From the NCBI RefSeq assembly GCF_000346465.2, contig NC_034011.1:25355941-25419940 (forward strand): a stretch of DNA of 64,000 nt. Reading direction: 5' to 3'. This DNA is from Prunus persica (taxonomy: Eukaryota; Streptophyta; Magnoliopsida; Rosales; Rosaceae). The notes under the pieces are model-generated. The model made no database searches. It saw only the letters and a program-made list of their open reading frames with translations, and had not been told where the DNA came from. This document shows, one piece after another, positions 1 through 11,761 of the stretch (the first letter of the stretch is position 1; each line of letters starts with the position of its first letter). Position numbers and translations under genes: made by a program.

Positions 1-1628
1 CCATATGGGGAAGGGGCACTTATTGCGTATGTCAAATGTAACTGTATGTGCCATTCCATGTCCTGCAATATGATTTATGATTTAGTGCCAGTGTACAATA
101 AAGTTCAGGGGCAATGTTGACATTGAAAAATATGAATCTAACTTAACTTACAGAAGAACTATGGAAACAAAACATATTATTTCTATGAAATTACCAAATA
201 ACAGAAAATTCCACATTAGGAACAGAAAGAAAACAGCAATAAAATCTGGGAGATTCATGGTTTGGATGCATTCGGGTGAAACGCAATGTTTAGATCCTAC
301 GTTTATAGGTGAAGGCTAAACTGTGTTTCTTCTTAGATTGTACTTCAAGTTTTGATGTGGACAATCTTTGGAGACAATTAATAGAGGATCTTGGTTACGT
401 TGGCCTTTAAGCAACAAACTTGAAATGCCATTTGGGAATTGACCACTTCTGTTGACAATCATGAAAAAGAATACAATGTCTGATTGCTTTAGCCGAGGAA
501 AATCACCAATTAAGCAGATGGTAAGTAATTATCAGCAGGCCAATTAAGCAGAAAATAAAACATCTGTAACACTAAACTCCCAACTTTAAGGCCACCCTTT
601 CCTAGAAGAGAAATGAGAAAGGTACAGCTTCACAACAATTGGACAATGAGTCAATTATGATGAAAATTATGATGAAAGGCTTCTGTAATATAAACTTTCA
701 GATAATCATCAGGGCAATTAATGTATCAGTTTTCGTGCATTGTTTATTCTTTCCAGATAATGGTTATGGTTACGACAACAATGGTTATATTTCTTCCTCT
801 TTTTATAACAAAAATAATAAATGAGTTGCTTATTGTGGTATCTGCAATGATTTTCAGATATCCAAAAATCAAAATTGCTTCTTTTTAGTAAATCTACACT
901 CATATACATAGAAGAAAAAAAAAGCCATTATAGTCCGGAGGGCGGATTGCCATACCTTCTCTTTCTCCTGCCAAATTTAGATGATGGAAATATCCAATGG
1001 AATCAACACTGCATCAATTACACTAAGCAAATTTGCTGTCCACCGTTTCAGCAAATACAATGTACTAATGAGAGGACAAGTTTCCCAGTTGATGTCCCCA
1101 CCCACCAACCCAAAACTTGATCTTTTGGTGTTTTTATCAGATTACACCAAAAACTCAAACCAGAGCAACGCCATAACGGTATTGGCTGAGGGGGTTTTGT
1201 ACTTTAAACTATGTTGGCTTTGCACTTTTGCTCATTAGAAAAATCTGAAAGGCTTTTGTCGTCCTCGTAAACAGGGATTCTCTTCTCTCTCTCTTTCCTC
1301 TCTCTGTGTTTGTTTTTGTCTCCAAGCTGTAACATTTTCTGGGACAGAGAGTAAGAAATGGAATCAGACCCCAACCCAGTCATTGGGTCTCTCACCACCC
1401 CGTTCCTCCCACACTCACACTCTCATTTCAAATTTGAATACTGTTTTTATTATTCAGCCTCTTTTGGGTCCCTATGCTCAGCTCTCTTCGCGCCCGCGTC
1501 TCTCTCGCCCTCTCTTTGACCACCTCGGTCATACCCCATCTCCCACCTTGACCACCAACCCCCATTTTTAACCACATCCTTTTTCTCTTTGAACTTTTAC
1601 CAAACACTTCATCTGCAATCTCTCAACC
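1..1628. other. Gene-free 5' flank of the D6PK-like gene
   Basis: No convincing coding region is seen. The sequence is AT-rich for about the first 1.2 kb. From about 1270 to 1560 it becomes pyrimidine-rich (many TCTC and CTCCC runs), which is usual for a plant 5' UTR or proximal promoter, and it leads into the kinase start codon at 1629. Short open frames here lack homology that I recognise. Confidence 0.6.
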
Positions 1629-3638
1629 ATGGACAAACCAGCCAATACTGTCGAAACCCATGACAGTGAATCTGTCATCAGCAGCCTCCAAGATCTTAGC
1701 TTCAAAAACAGTTTCAGTATCAGCATGTGTAGCAGCACCGTTTCTGGGTCTGATAACAGCGTGAGTAGCAGCACCAAGGTCAGCGATGGGACTCAGGAAG
1801 CTAACAAGAACTCTGAAAATGCTGAGTCCTCCATCGTAGATTGCGAAGACGATAGTGACAAAAGCACTCTATGCCAGGCGGGTAATTCCAGCAGGTTCGA
1901 TCCGAATGAGGGCAGTTTTCGGAGCTTTTGCCCATCGAAGCCGCACAAAGGCAACGACATGCGATGGGATGCGATACAATGCGTGAAAGCCAAAGATGGG
2001 GACTTGGGTCTGGGCCATTTCAGGCTTCTGAAAAAGCTCGGCTGTGGGGATATAGGAAGCGTGTACTTGGCTGAGTTGAGAGGGCTTGGTTGCCTTTTCG
2101 CCATGAAGGTAATGGACAGAGGCATGTTGGCTGGGAGGAAGAAGCTGATAAGAGCTCAGACTGAGAGAGACATATTGGGTTTGTTGGACCATCCATTTCT
2201 TCCAACCCTCTATTCGAATTTTGAGACGGAGAAGTTTTCTTGCTTGTTAATGGAGTTTTGCTGTGGTGGGGATCTTCATACGCTTCGGCAGCGCCAGCCG
2301 GGGAAGCATTTTACTGAACAAGCTGCGAGGTTAGTGCTAATTGTTCACATTTACTCATTGCGTTGTAACCTAAGTCTTAGCCGAATGTTATATAGTAAAA
2401 GTGAACTCTTTTAGCTCAGCTATTGCAGCTTAGCAGATTATATATGATTTTATTTTGTTTTTTTGTTCTACTTTATGATAAAGATGGGCTCTGTTTTTGT
2501 TCTACTTTGTGATGGAGATGGGCTCTGTTTTGTTGGCACAGGGGAAAAGCTCTCTCCTTCCAACCTGTATTATAATTTTGCATTCAAAGTTTAGGACTTT
2601 CATTAACTCTTTTTGATTGAAACTTTGATGGGTAGCGTTTTATTTAGTCAAGTTTCCAATGTGAACTTATATTCTTTTGCACCATCATCACTGTGAACTG
2701 TCACCGTATTATTATGTTGAAAAGTAAATTAGGTTTTTGATAGTTTCATTATCTTGTGCAGGTTTTATGCTTCAGAAGTGCTTCTTGCACTTGAGTATCT
2801 TCACATGATGGGAGTGGTGTACCGGGACCTAAAACCCGAAAATGTGCTGGTGAGGCAGGATGGCCATATCATGCTCTCTGATTTTGATTTATCATTAAGA
2901 TGTTATGTGAATCCTACTCTTGTTCAGTCTAGTGATGAGCCATCTTGTAGAATCTCTTCATACTGTATTCAGCCGTCATGTATTTTGGATCCAGCCTGCA
3001 AATTACCAGTTTGTGTTCAGCCTTCTTGCTTGCAACCATCTTGCTTTAAGCCTCGCTTTCTAAGATCCAAATCAACCAAGGAGAAAAGTGAAAGATCAAC
3101 TTCGGGAAATTCAGATTCATTGCCTGTACTTATTGCTGAGCCAACTAATGCCCGCTCTATGTCATTCGTCGGAACACATGAATATTTAGCTCCTGAAATA
3201 ATAAGAGGCGATGGCCATGGTAGTGCTGTTGATTGGTGGACATTTGGTATTTTCTTGTATGAGCTGCTGCATGGGAGGACACCATTCAAAGGCAATGGAA
3301 ACCGGGAGACGCTATTCAACGTGGTTGGTCAGTCGCTCAAGTTTCCGGATGGGTCTAATGCCAGTTTTGCTGCCAAGGATTTGATCAGGGGCCTGCTTGT
3401 AAAGAACCCACAAAAGAGACTGGGATTTAAAAGAGGTGCTACAGAAATTAAACAGCACCCCTTCTTTGCAAATGTTAATTGGGCTCTCATTCGCAGCACA
3501 CACCCTCCAGAGATCCCAAAACCATTTGATCTTGCTGTTCTAAATCACACATTCAAGTCTGCAGTGCCTCAAAATGACAAGGGAGCTACCGACTCAAACC
3601 GGTCATCAGGTCCATATTTAGATTTTGAATTTTTCTGA
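1629..3638 (+). CDS. D6PK-like AGCVIII serine/threonine protein kinase
   Basis: Two exons, 1629-2329 and 2762-3638, joined through a GT/AG intron in phase 2, give about 525 aa. The N-terminal 130 residues are Ser/Thr-rich and low complexity. The kinase domain starts near residue 131 with [10 protein letters not shown], then AMKVMD (ATP lysine), [10 protein letters not shown] near 254 and DFDLSLR near 274. DFD in place of DFG is the hallmark of plant AGCVIII kinases. A roughly 90-residue insertion precedes [14 protein letters not shown]; it holds repeated PSC motifs and a basic patch ([11 protein letters not shown]). The protein ends in DFEFF, fitting the PDK1-docking FxxF motif. By family knowledge, D6PK kinases sit at the plasma membrane and phosphorylate PIN auxin exporters. 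The exact paralogue (D6PK, D6PKL or another AGC1 kinase) cannot be settled here. The ATG at 1629 is the first in frame and has good context (ACCATGG). Confidence 0.9.
2458..2534 (+). repeat. Short tandem duplication inside the kinase intron
   Basis: Two adjacent copies of about 40 bp share TTGTTCTACTTT, then a variable TGATRRAGATG block and GGGCTCTG. Both lie entirely within the single intron of the D6PK-like gene, so they do not change the protein. Confidence 0.7.
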
Positions 3639-4429
3639 TGAATTTTGATGGGAAAGGAAATGATTTCTAGCAATCATTCTTGTGACGTTCTTGGCGCTTA
3701 CTCATGTTCTCAATGAATCTTTTCTTCACATGATTATTTCATTTAAACCATTGCATGGTATGTTTTTTACGCAAGCATGTTTTCCTCTTCTAACATATAA
3801 TTGAACAATTAAAAATGACCATGAAAAAGAGTTGTAGGGTATAGACCCTTCCCTTGCTGTCGTCTGTTCTTTGTCCTGGGAGGTTCTTAAGGTGGCCCTC
3901 TGGCTATTGGTGTGTGGTGTGGTGATGGGATGGTCTCAAACGCTTTTCCAGATTCTCTTTTCTTGTTTATATGCCGCAGTCTGAAATGACCTGGAAAATG
4001 CCTGCAACTTTACCTGGAAATGCACTTTTGAAAAAGAAAATTTTGACATGGACAATACAGAAAATACGAACGAACCCTGTTGTTTGTCTCCCTTCCCTGG
4101 CACATTGATCTCTTTGTTCTTTTTATTTTTCGCCTTTATCCGTGTGGGATTCTGCTTTTCTTGAATTGTTCCGTGTGGTTCTTTACTTTCTTTTTCATGT
4201 GCAACCAGGCTTTCTTTAAAGATTATACTTTATCACTGTGTCCTTTTCTTGGTTTCTAGCTACTTCTCCAATTCAAGTTAATTTGGTGGTCATTACTAGA
4301 CTCTGAGAAAATATCAAATGAATAAAAATGGCATCGATTCGTCTGCAAGTTCTGTTTAGCAGCATGCTCCCTACATTTCTACCTTCTATCAAACACAATA
4401 ATATTGAGCCAAACTAATCAAAATTCAGC

Positions 4430-5095
4430 CAATGCTTCACCAGTTACATGGCTTTCTTTTAACCACATTCACCCTTGTTTCTGACTTCACCTCTCCTCTA
4501 AAGGCCAAATGACACTTGGTCTGGGTAATTTTATCAGTTTTCATTTAGTTCATGTAGTCCCAATTTCAGATATTACACGAACATCACTTGAGATTTCAAA
4601 TTATTTTCATACAATTCCTTTTTGTTAATTGTCCGTCTAAAATGGATGAAGATGATGGCGCCTTTTTTCTCACCATATTATATTGATAGGATGAACAAGC
4701 ATTATATATAGATTTATGGCATTTAAATCTCTAAAGTTGTAGTAGGTTTCGCCCTCTCCTCTCTATCATCAAAGACAGGTTTGACAGTCAAAAATCAAAA
4801 AGTTGACTTGTACCAAAGTAATTTTAAACTCAGCTCCATTAGCTTCACCAATTACACGCGTATTTTTTAAACCTCATGCATATATCCTCGGCTTGTTTGT
4901 GACTTCACCTCTCCTCTAAAGGCCAAATAACATTTATTATTATCTAGTATCTTCTCTACTACTTACACACCAAACGCACCACCAACAGACCACAGTGGCT
5001 GGTGTGATCACATCTATGGTCCATTGATGAAGAACTGGTCTTCTTTTCCCACCAATATATTGATAGCACGAACAACAAGTATTTAAATCTCATTG
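4430..5095 (+). repeat. Diverged tandem duplication upstream of GPAT
   Basis: Two blocks about 410 bp apart match in order. The first (about 4430-4740) and second (about 4840-5095) share GACTTCACCTCTCCTCTAAA followed by GGCCAAAT. They then share a TATTGATAG..GAACAA stretch and a TATTTAAATCTC-like stretch. Divergence and small indels imply an old event. Coordinates are approximate. Confidence 0.65.
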
Positions 5096-5766
5096 AATTT
5101 CATACGGAAAATGTCACGTCACTCCATTTTTATAAAATATATCAATGCAAATCCTTGATAACATAATAAAATTTTAATTTTCCTTCACTTATATATTTTT
5201 TTTTGCCAAAGTTAGAAAATAATGAAAAAATTTACACACACAAGTACCAAAATCGAAGCTAATCCAACTAACACCACCAGATTGATATTTTCCTTCATAA
5301 TTTTGAAGTCCTGTAATTTTCAACCTTCTCCTCTTCATCGGGATTATGCTAATTGGGACACCGGTGGGCCGATCAAAGACAAAGAAATGAAAGCAACATC
5401 CCATCACCTTAGGATCCAGACAAAGACGAGGGCACAACACGACAAACAACGGCGAGCTAAACGAAGATGCTTACCCCTAATTTTTAAGTGCTTCAGCAAA
5501 ACGCATATTAAAAACATTAAGAACTTGATAGAGATCAAATATTCGTCATGCATGGCTAATAACCTAATATTTACAGCATCTTTCTTTATTTCTCGTTCAT
5601 TATTAAGCCTAACACACAACACACACGTATTAATTAGCTTAACCACATCGGCGAATCCGAAGATTTTGTCGCCATCCCCAAATTCATTTCGGAAATCTCG
5701 GCGCCACTGTCATTGGTCTCATAAGCCAAAACAGTTTGTCTCACTACAATTTAATCACCAAAACTT

Positions 5767-5774
5767 TATAAATA
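5767..5774 (+). promoter_or_regulatory. Probable TATA box of the GPAT gene
   Basis: TATAAATA lies 117 bp upstream of the GPAT start codon, a plausible spacing for a plant TATA box with a leader of about 90 nt. No transcript data are available. Confidence 0.5.
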
Positions 5775-5890
5775 TCCACAACTCAACCCAATTAGCCAGG
5801 TGCTAATAACAAAGTAACACTAACATTATTATTAGTACCAGTTTTCCATAGCCGCATTGGCCAAATTGACTAACTTCCTTCCTTCCCAGC

Positions 5891-7438
5891 ATGGCCTCGA
5901 CGACAAAGGAACGCTCTCTTCCTACCTTCCCAACAATCCACCAATGTCCTTCAATCGGTCGTGAAAAGCACACCGTGGTGGCGGACATGGACGGCACTCT
6001 GCTCAGAGGCCGCAGCTCCTTCCCTTACTTCGCCCTCGTGGCCTTTGAGGTCGGAGGCATATTAAGGCTTCTCTTTCTACTACTCGCATCTCCACTCGCC
6101 GGCCTTTTGTACTACTGTGTCTCTGAGTCCGCCGGCATCCGCGTCCTCGTTTTCGCAACTTTCGCAGGCATGAGAGTTTCCGACATCGAATCTGTTGCAC
6201 GTGCGGTTCTCCCGAAATTCTACTCAACTGACCTCCACTCCGAGACGTGGAGAGTCTTCTCTTCCTGCGGGAAACGCTGCGTTTTGACGGCGAACCCGAG
6301 GATCATGGTGGAGGCGTTTTTGAAGGAGTTTTTGGGTGCGGACATGGTGCTCGGGACAGAGATCTCCACGTACAGAGGCCGAGCTACCGGGTGGGTCCTC
6401 AACCCCGGGATTACAGTCGGAAAAAACAAAGCCGACGCGCTCAACAAAGCCTTCGGTACTGACCCGTCCTCGGCCCCGGATATTGGGCTCGGAGACCGGA
6501 AAACTGATTTTCCGTTCATGAAGCTTTGCAAAGAGAGCTACGTGGTTCCAGCTAAGCCGGAAGTCGAGCCGGTAAGCCACGACAAGTTGCCGAAGCCGAT
6601 AGTGTTTCATGACGGCCGGCTCGTCCAGAAACCAACGCCGCTCATGGCTCTGCTCACAATTCTTTGGATCCCCGTCGGCTTCATGTTAGCTTGCTTGCGC
6701 ATCGCAGCAGGCTCACTGCTCCCTATGCCCGTCGTATACTACGCTTTTTGGGCCCTGGGCGTACGGGTGTACATCAAAGGCACCCCGCCTCCTCCCGCTA
6801 AGAAATCGATAGGCCAAAGCGGAGTTCTTTTCATTTGCTCACACCGAACCCTCCTTGACCCAATTTTTCTATCCACCGCCTTAGGCCGTCCGATCCCGGC
6901 TGTCACGTACTCTTTGTCCCGTCTCTCGGAGATAATCTCTCCCATCAAGACCGTCCGGCTCAGCCGTGACCGAGTTACCGACGCCAACATGATCAAGAAG
7001 CTACTTGAACAAGGAGACCTAGTCATATGCCCCGAAGGGACGACATGTCGGGAGCCGTTTTTGCTAAGGTTTTCGGCGCTGTTCGCGGAGCTGACCGACG
7101 AGCTCGTGCCGGTGGCGATGTCGAACCGGATGAGCATGTTCCACGGCACCACGGCCAGAGGGTGGAAAGGGATGGATCCGTTTTACTTCTTCATGAACCC
7201 TAGCCCGGCTTATGAAGTGAACTTCTTGAATAAGTTACCGTACGACTTGACATGTGGGGCCGGGAAGTCGAGCCATGAGGTGGCGAATTACATACAGAGG
7301 AACATCGCCGCGAGCTTGTCGTACGAGTGCACGACGTTCACTCGGAAGGACAAGTACCGGGCTTTGGCCGGAAACGACGGCATTGTTGAGGAGAAGCCTA
7401 AGCGTGCTGCCGCGGCTAAGAAAATCATGGGCTGCTGA
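5891..7438 (+). CDS. sn-2 glycerol-3-phosphate acyltransferase (land-plant GPAT, HAD + PlsC)
   Basis: Single uninterrupted 515-aa frame, the usual length for land-plant GPAT4-8 type enzymes (about 500). An N-terminal HAD-like phosphatase domain shows motif I DMDGTLL near residues 32-38 and motif III GDRKTD near 200. The C-terminal acyltransferase shows HRTLLD near 318, [10 protein letters not shown] near 380 and VPVAM near 406. Hydrophobic stretches near 50-80 and 255-290 indicate ER membrane association. By family knowledge these enzymes esterify acyl-CoA to the sn-2 position; those keeping the HAD aspartates also remove phosphate and yield 2-monoacylglycerol for cutin or, in the RAM2 type, for lipid export to mycorrhizal fungi. 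The aspartates are intact here, so phosphatase activity is predicted. The clade (GPAT4/6/8, GPAT5/7 or RAM2) is not resolved by eye. Codon use is GC-rich compared with neighbouring genes. Confidence 0.93.
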   Translation: MASTTKERSLPTFPTIHQCPSIGREKHTVVADMDGTLLRGRSSFPYFALVAFEVGGILRLLFLLLASPLAGLLYYCVSESAGIRVLVFATFAGMRVSDIESVARAVLPKFYSTDLHSETWRVFSSCGKRCVLTANPRIMVEAFLKEFLGADMVLGTEISTYRGRATGWVLNPGITVGKNKADALNKAFGTDPSSAPDIGLGDRKTDFPFMKLCKESYVVPAKPEVEPVSHDKLPKPIVFHDGRLVQKPTPLMALLTILWIPVGFMLACLRIAAGSLLPMPVVYYAFWALGVRVYIKGTPPPPAKKSIGQSGVLFICSHRTLLDPIFLSTALGRPIPAVTYSLSRLSEIISPIKTVRLSRDRVTDANMIKKLLEQGDLVICPEGTTCREPFLLRFSALFAELTDELVPVAMSNRMSMFHGTTARGWKGMDPFYFFMNPSPAYEVNFLNKLPYDLTCGAGKSSHEVANYIQRNIAASLSYECTTFTRKDKYRALAGNDGIVEEKPKRAAAAKKIMGC

Positions 7439-8149
7439 TGATTTAAGGCTAGAAATGATACGTAAATCGTGTGCTTTTCATTCTTCTCGGGAATTTAATC
7501 TCATATAATCACATGCATTGTATAACAACACATATGCATGCATGCTAATTAATATAGTCATTTCTTTCTCGTTTGATCTGTACTTTTTGTGTTGATTGGT
7601 GTTGCGTCGTCGTCATTTTGTAGAAAACAATACAATTTTGTGCTACATGCATTAGTTTATCTGAACGTCCGTAAAAGTAAAAACATGGGTGAAAATTAAC
7701 TGGCCCAACAATGAATAGGTGGGCTTGAAACATACCCACAAGATTCCAAAGCCCAATATTTGTCGGTAAGTATTTGTTGGACAACGAAAACAATGGTGTC
7801 GCGAGTGCGACCGCTTTCTTGAAATTCTTAGGAAGCTTCCAGAAAATAATAACAATGGTGTTGCGAGTGCGACCACTGACAATACAATAACCAACAAAAC
7901 CGACGATATTCAGTGGGCGCCCCGTTCATTTGTCTCAAGTTGAACCAAGAGAAAGTTCTAAACGAAACCCCCACCCACACACTCACCTCCCCATTTGCCC
8001 ACCGACCAGAGTCCTTTGACATTTCAATGAATTAATTGCAAAACAATACACCCACCGTTTTGTTATTTTTCTCCACCATAAAAACGGTCTTCCCTCTCTT
8101 CTCTCCAATTCTGTACATTTCAGACCTTGCCAAAACCCTAGATTTTTTC
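7439..8149. other. Intergenic region, GPAT to prolyl 4-hydroxylase
   Basis: No gene is seen. It includes GPAT 3' UTR, several GGCCCA/AGCCCA motifs between about 7700 and 7755 that may be promoter elements of the downstream gene, and a pair of 27-bp direct repeats. Confidence 0.6.
7789..7877 (+). repeat. Pair of 27-bp direct repeats
   Basis: AACAATGGTGTYGCGAGTGC followed by GACCRCT occurs at 7789-7815 and again at 7851-7877, differing at two positions. It lies about 300 bp upstream of the prolyl 4-hydroxylase start codon. Confidence 0.8.
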
Positions 8150-10776
8150 ATGGATTCTCGATTTTTGCTCACTCTTTCTCTTTGTTTCCTTTGCATTTTC
8201 CCTCATCTCTCCTATTCCAGAAGTCGCGTCCCAATATTGATCGAGGAGAAGAAAACGTATCTCTCTCTCTCTCTACATACACGTTTGTATTTTCATTGAA
8301 TCATTTTGTCTGAACATTGTTTGCATTGCAGGGAGGGATCGGTGCTTAGACTGAGAAGAGGCGCTTCTTCTGCTACCTTCGATCCAACTCGGGTCACTCA
8401 ACTCTCGTGGCATCCCAGGTTTTCTTTTTCTCAATTGCATTTCCATTACTTTTTGCTGAATTTCTCTTCTTCTTTTTTTTATCATTGTTTGATTATTTCT
8501 ATTGTTTGCTTTAACTTTTCTTTCTTTTTCGTCTTTTGTGTGATCAACAATCTGCAGGGCTTTTCTTTATAAGGGTTTTCTTTCTGAGGAGGAATGTGAT
8601 CATCTAATCGAGATTGTAAATTATTTTTCTCCCCCATATTTTCGTTACATTTTGCAGTTTTAGTCCGTCCAAAACAGTAATTAGAGTCTTTGTTTAATAA
8701 TGTAGTTTTAAATATGATTTGGTTTGTGTGAATTTTGGGGGCAGGCAAAGAATAAGCTGGAGAAGTCTATGGTGGCTGATAATGAGTCTGGTAAGAGTAT
8801 AGAGAGTGAAGTCCGGACAAGCTCCGGAATGTTCCTTCAGAAATCTCAGGTTTGTTAATTCCTTTGCTTTCTTGAACTAATGGTTTTACTTCATTGAATG
8901 GTTTTGTTTAAATCAATGCACTTAGCGTGGTATGATTTATTTTTCTTCACTTTATGTGATTCGATATACTTTTGAAGATTCATGTAAATTGCTTACAAAT
9001 AGAAGATTTATATAAGTTAGTGCATCTTACCATGTTGCACATTGGATTATACCCGCTCGTTGTAGTTTCAACAACTCATACTAGTCTTTTAGGCAGTTTT
9101 GAACCTACATTTCAGCAGAATTGTTAAGCTTCCTTTGGTGTTGTCCAAGTTATGGATCAGTAAAAAGTCTGATAATAATGGTATATTTGGTAGACAATTC
9201 TGTTGAACATATTTATGTGGTGGGAATGGAACTCAGTGCAAAGATAGGTTATCTTCTTGCATCTTATTTAAATCTACTTACGTTGTCGTTCTTCATAGTA
9301 CAAAAGTTCTGAATGGGATTATTGATCACACCTTCTTATGTTTGTGTTGGAAAGAAGAGAAGTTCCTACTTCTGTTTAGCTGTCAACTGTTTATCTTTCT
9401 TACTATGCTCTGAGGTCCAATCCCACTGTGTGGTGAATGTAGCCATGTGTTAAGCATGTATTCGAAATTGCAATCCATGTTCTGTTACTATATATTCTAC
9501 TCTTTCTGACTTTTGAACTCGGAAGGCTGAGTTGGTGTTCTTTGTTTCACCTTAAAGGATGAAGTAGTTGCTAACATTGAGGCCAGGATTGCTGCATGGA
9601 CCTTTCTTCCAATTGGTAAATTTCCGACGTGCTGTTGATTTATGATTTGTTGGACTTTTAAGAAAGTGTTTTATTTCATCTTTATTGAACTATTTTATTA
9701 TTTAATCAGAGAATGGGGAGTCCATTCAGATACTGCACTATGAACATGGCCAAAAGTACGAACCGCATTTTGATTATTTTCATGACAAGGCTAACCAAGA
9801 ATTGGGTGGCCACCGTGTTGCCACTGTGTTGATGTATCTCTCTAATGTTGAAAAGGGTGGGGAAACTGTCTTTCCCAATACGGAGGTAAATGGGTACTTG
9901 CATCACTGGGTTCTCCTGTCCTTTTTTCTCCCCGACCTCTTGAATTTCATTGTTCTTTCTTATTTGCCAACAGGCGCAAATGTCTCAATCTAAGGATGAT
10001 GACGCGTCTGATTGTGCTAAACAAGGCTATTCAGGTATCACTTTATGATTTGGTCACATAAACTAAATGTATTTGAATTTTTTTTTATAGTTCTCTTATA
10101 ACTAATTCACAAATGTGTATCACTATTTAACTAATTCATGTCCAGTACAGTAAATGCGGGAAGGGGGGTTGTGAATATTCTTTCTTACTACTTTGTACTT
10201 CATGTAGGCAGCATTATTATCTTAATTCACTTTGAGTTGGAGAGAGGAGGAAGGGGGTTGTGAATATTCTTCTTCCTGCATTTGTAGTTCATATATCAAC
10301 CCCAATTTAAGTCAGAGAATGAGCTACATAGCCATTGAAATTCATTCATTTGAACATCGATTGTGCTGTTATGCTATTTTACTCATGTCACAATCATTTA
10401 TCCACTACGTTTGTGTCTCCTATCATAATTTCGTTTGACTGTGAAGTTCTATTTTTGCATCCTGACAGTGAAACCCTACAAGGGTGATGCCTTGCTGTTC
10501 TTCAGTCTTCATCCTGATGCAACAACCGATCCAAGCAGTTTGCATGGGAGCTGCCCTGTCATTGAGGGTGAGAAATGGTCTGCAACCAAGTGGATTCATG
10601 TGAGATCCTTCGAAAAGTCACTAAAGCATGCAGTTAGCGGGGACTGTGCGGATGAGAATGACAACTGCCCCCTATGGGCCAAAGCTGGTGAATGTGAAAA
10701 GAACCCTACATATATGGTGGGTTCGAAGGGTCTTCCTGGGTTTTGTAGGAAGAGTTGCAATATGTGTTCATCCTAG
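8150..10776 (+). CDS. Prolyl 4-hydroxylase with C-terminal ShKT domain
   Basis: Eight exons (8150-8256, 8332-8418, 8558-8615, 8745-8849, 9558-9615, 9710-9885, 9974-10034, 10469-10776) join with GT/AG signals and continuous phase to give 319 aa. The first 23 residues form a hydrophobic signal peptide or anchor. The 2-oxoglutarate/Fe(II) dioxygenase domain has the HFD iron ligands near residue 157, the distal His in LHGSCPV near 243 and the 2OG-binding Lys in SATKWIHV near 257. The C-terminal 42 residues carry six cysteines ending in CRKSCNMC, the ShKT arrangement. By family knowledge these ER/Golgi enzymes hydroxylate prolines in extensins and arabinogalactan proteins, and some plant members carry this ShKT tail. 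It probably corresponds to the At3g28480/At3g28490 type, supported by its MYB35 neighbour. Confidence 0.93.
10158..10300 (+). repeat. Tandem duplication in intron 7 of the prolyl 4-hydroxylase gene
   Basis: GGGGGTTGTGAATATTCTT appears near 10163 and again near 10254, each followed by related sequence ending in GTACTTCAT or GTAGTTCAT. This is a local intronic duplication of about 90 bp with modest divergence. Confidence 0.65.
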
Positions 10777-11499
10777 GGAGGTCAATATTTGCAGTTATTT
10801 GGCTTCTTGGGTCTATACAGAGGGGTTAATGCTTAGTTGTATATAACATCGAGCTCGGCCATAGTGAGATATATATGTTAGAGCTGCTGCCCGGATTAAA
10901 CTTTTATAGTATATTCAGTACTTGAGCAGTTTACTATCACAAAGATGAAGCTTTAATTTCTCCACTATTTTTAGTGGTATAAAGGATGATATTAATATAA
11001 ACAAATTTGGGTAAAAAAATGTGGTTTCTTTCCAATGCTCCTGTTAGTGGTGTGCATGTGAAATAACCAAGCGTTGAAGCGTTGAAGCATAAGCCAGTTC
11101 TGTACACGGTGATGATTATGAACCTTTTTTGTTTCTCTTTGTGATTGACCCCAACAAAAAAAAACCTTGAAATGAAATGTGAAAAATTAGGGGCCAAAAT
11201 GAGGTCCTTGTAGCAGGTGTCTAAATTCGCAGTACATTTTTCTGACTCTATAATGGGTGCCTGCTAAATGCCATCATAAGATGTTTACATACTAGGTTCG
11301 CTTGCATGATGATGAAAATTGTATACGGACCGTGAACCCTTGTACAAAAGGGTGGCCTAGTTTACAATAGTTTCATTGTTGTTAAGCTTAAGAGAAGCCC
11401 TTTTTATCTAAAGGACAGTTAATTTTACTCTGCTTGAGCCTTAACCAAATAATCCACCCAATTTGAACCTGGGTAGAGTGCACCAGGAGCCAACACATA

Positions 11500-11502
<3 letters not shown>

Positions 11503-11530
<28 letters not shown>
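11503..11530 (+). repeat. (GA)n microsatellite
   Basis: An uninterrupted GA dinucleotide run of 28 bp, about 230 bp upstream of the MYB start codon. Confidence 0.95.
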
Positions 11531-11534
<4 letters not shown>

Positions 11535-11720
11535 TAGTTTTGTGATGTCATGTTAAACCGTTTTCTAAGAGATGAAAATGTTCATGCAATTCTGGTTAAT
11601 TGAGAGCCGAATGGCATGCATTTCTTGCCTATTCTCTTTGCTAATTAATCCTTTCCTTTCTTCTTTTTAAATGTACTTGCAAAGTTTGGAACTTGCATCA
11701 CCATTACATAATTCTCCTTC

Positions 11721-11721
<1 letters not shown>

Positions 11722-11757
<36 letters not shown>
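11722..11757 (+). repeat. (CT)18 microsatellite abutting the MYB start codon
   Basis: An uninterrupted 36-bp CT run separated from the MYB35-like ATG by one base. It is therefore probably the very end of the 5' UTR, a place where length variation could affect translation. Confidence 0.95.

Positions 11758-11758
<1 letters not shown>

Positions 11759-11761
<3 letters not shown>

Larger units (their letters stand above)
3639..5890. other. Intergenic region between the kinase and GPAT genes
   Basis: About 2.25 kb with no credible gene. The left part is 3' UTR and terminator of the kinase gene. The middle holds a diverged tandem duplication (see separate entry). The right part, from about 5200, has small open frames without recognisable domains and ends in a TATA-box region for the GPAT gene. 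Confidence 0.6.
10777..11758. other. Intergenic and promoter region of the MYB gene
   Basis: No gene. It holds the prolyl 4-hydroxylase 3' UTR, a (GA)14 microsatellite at 11503-11530 and, directly before the MYB start codon, a long (CT)n tract. Confidence 0.6.
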
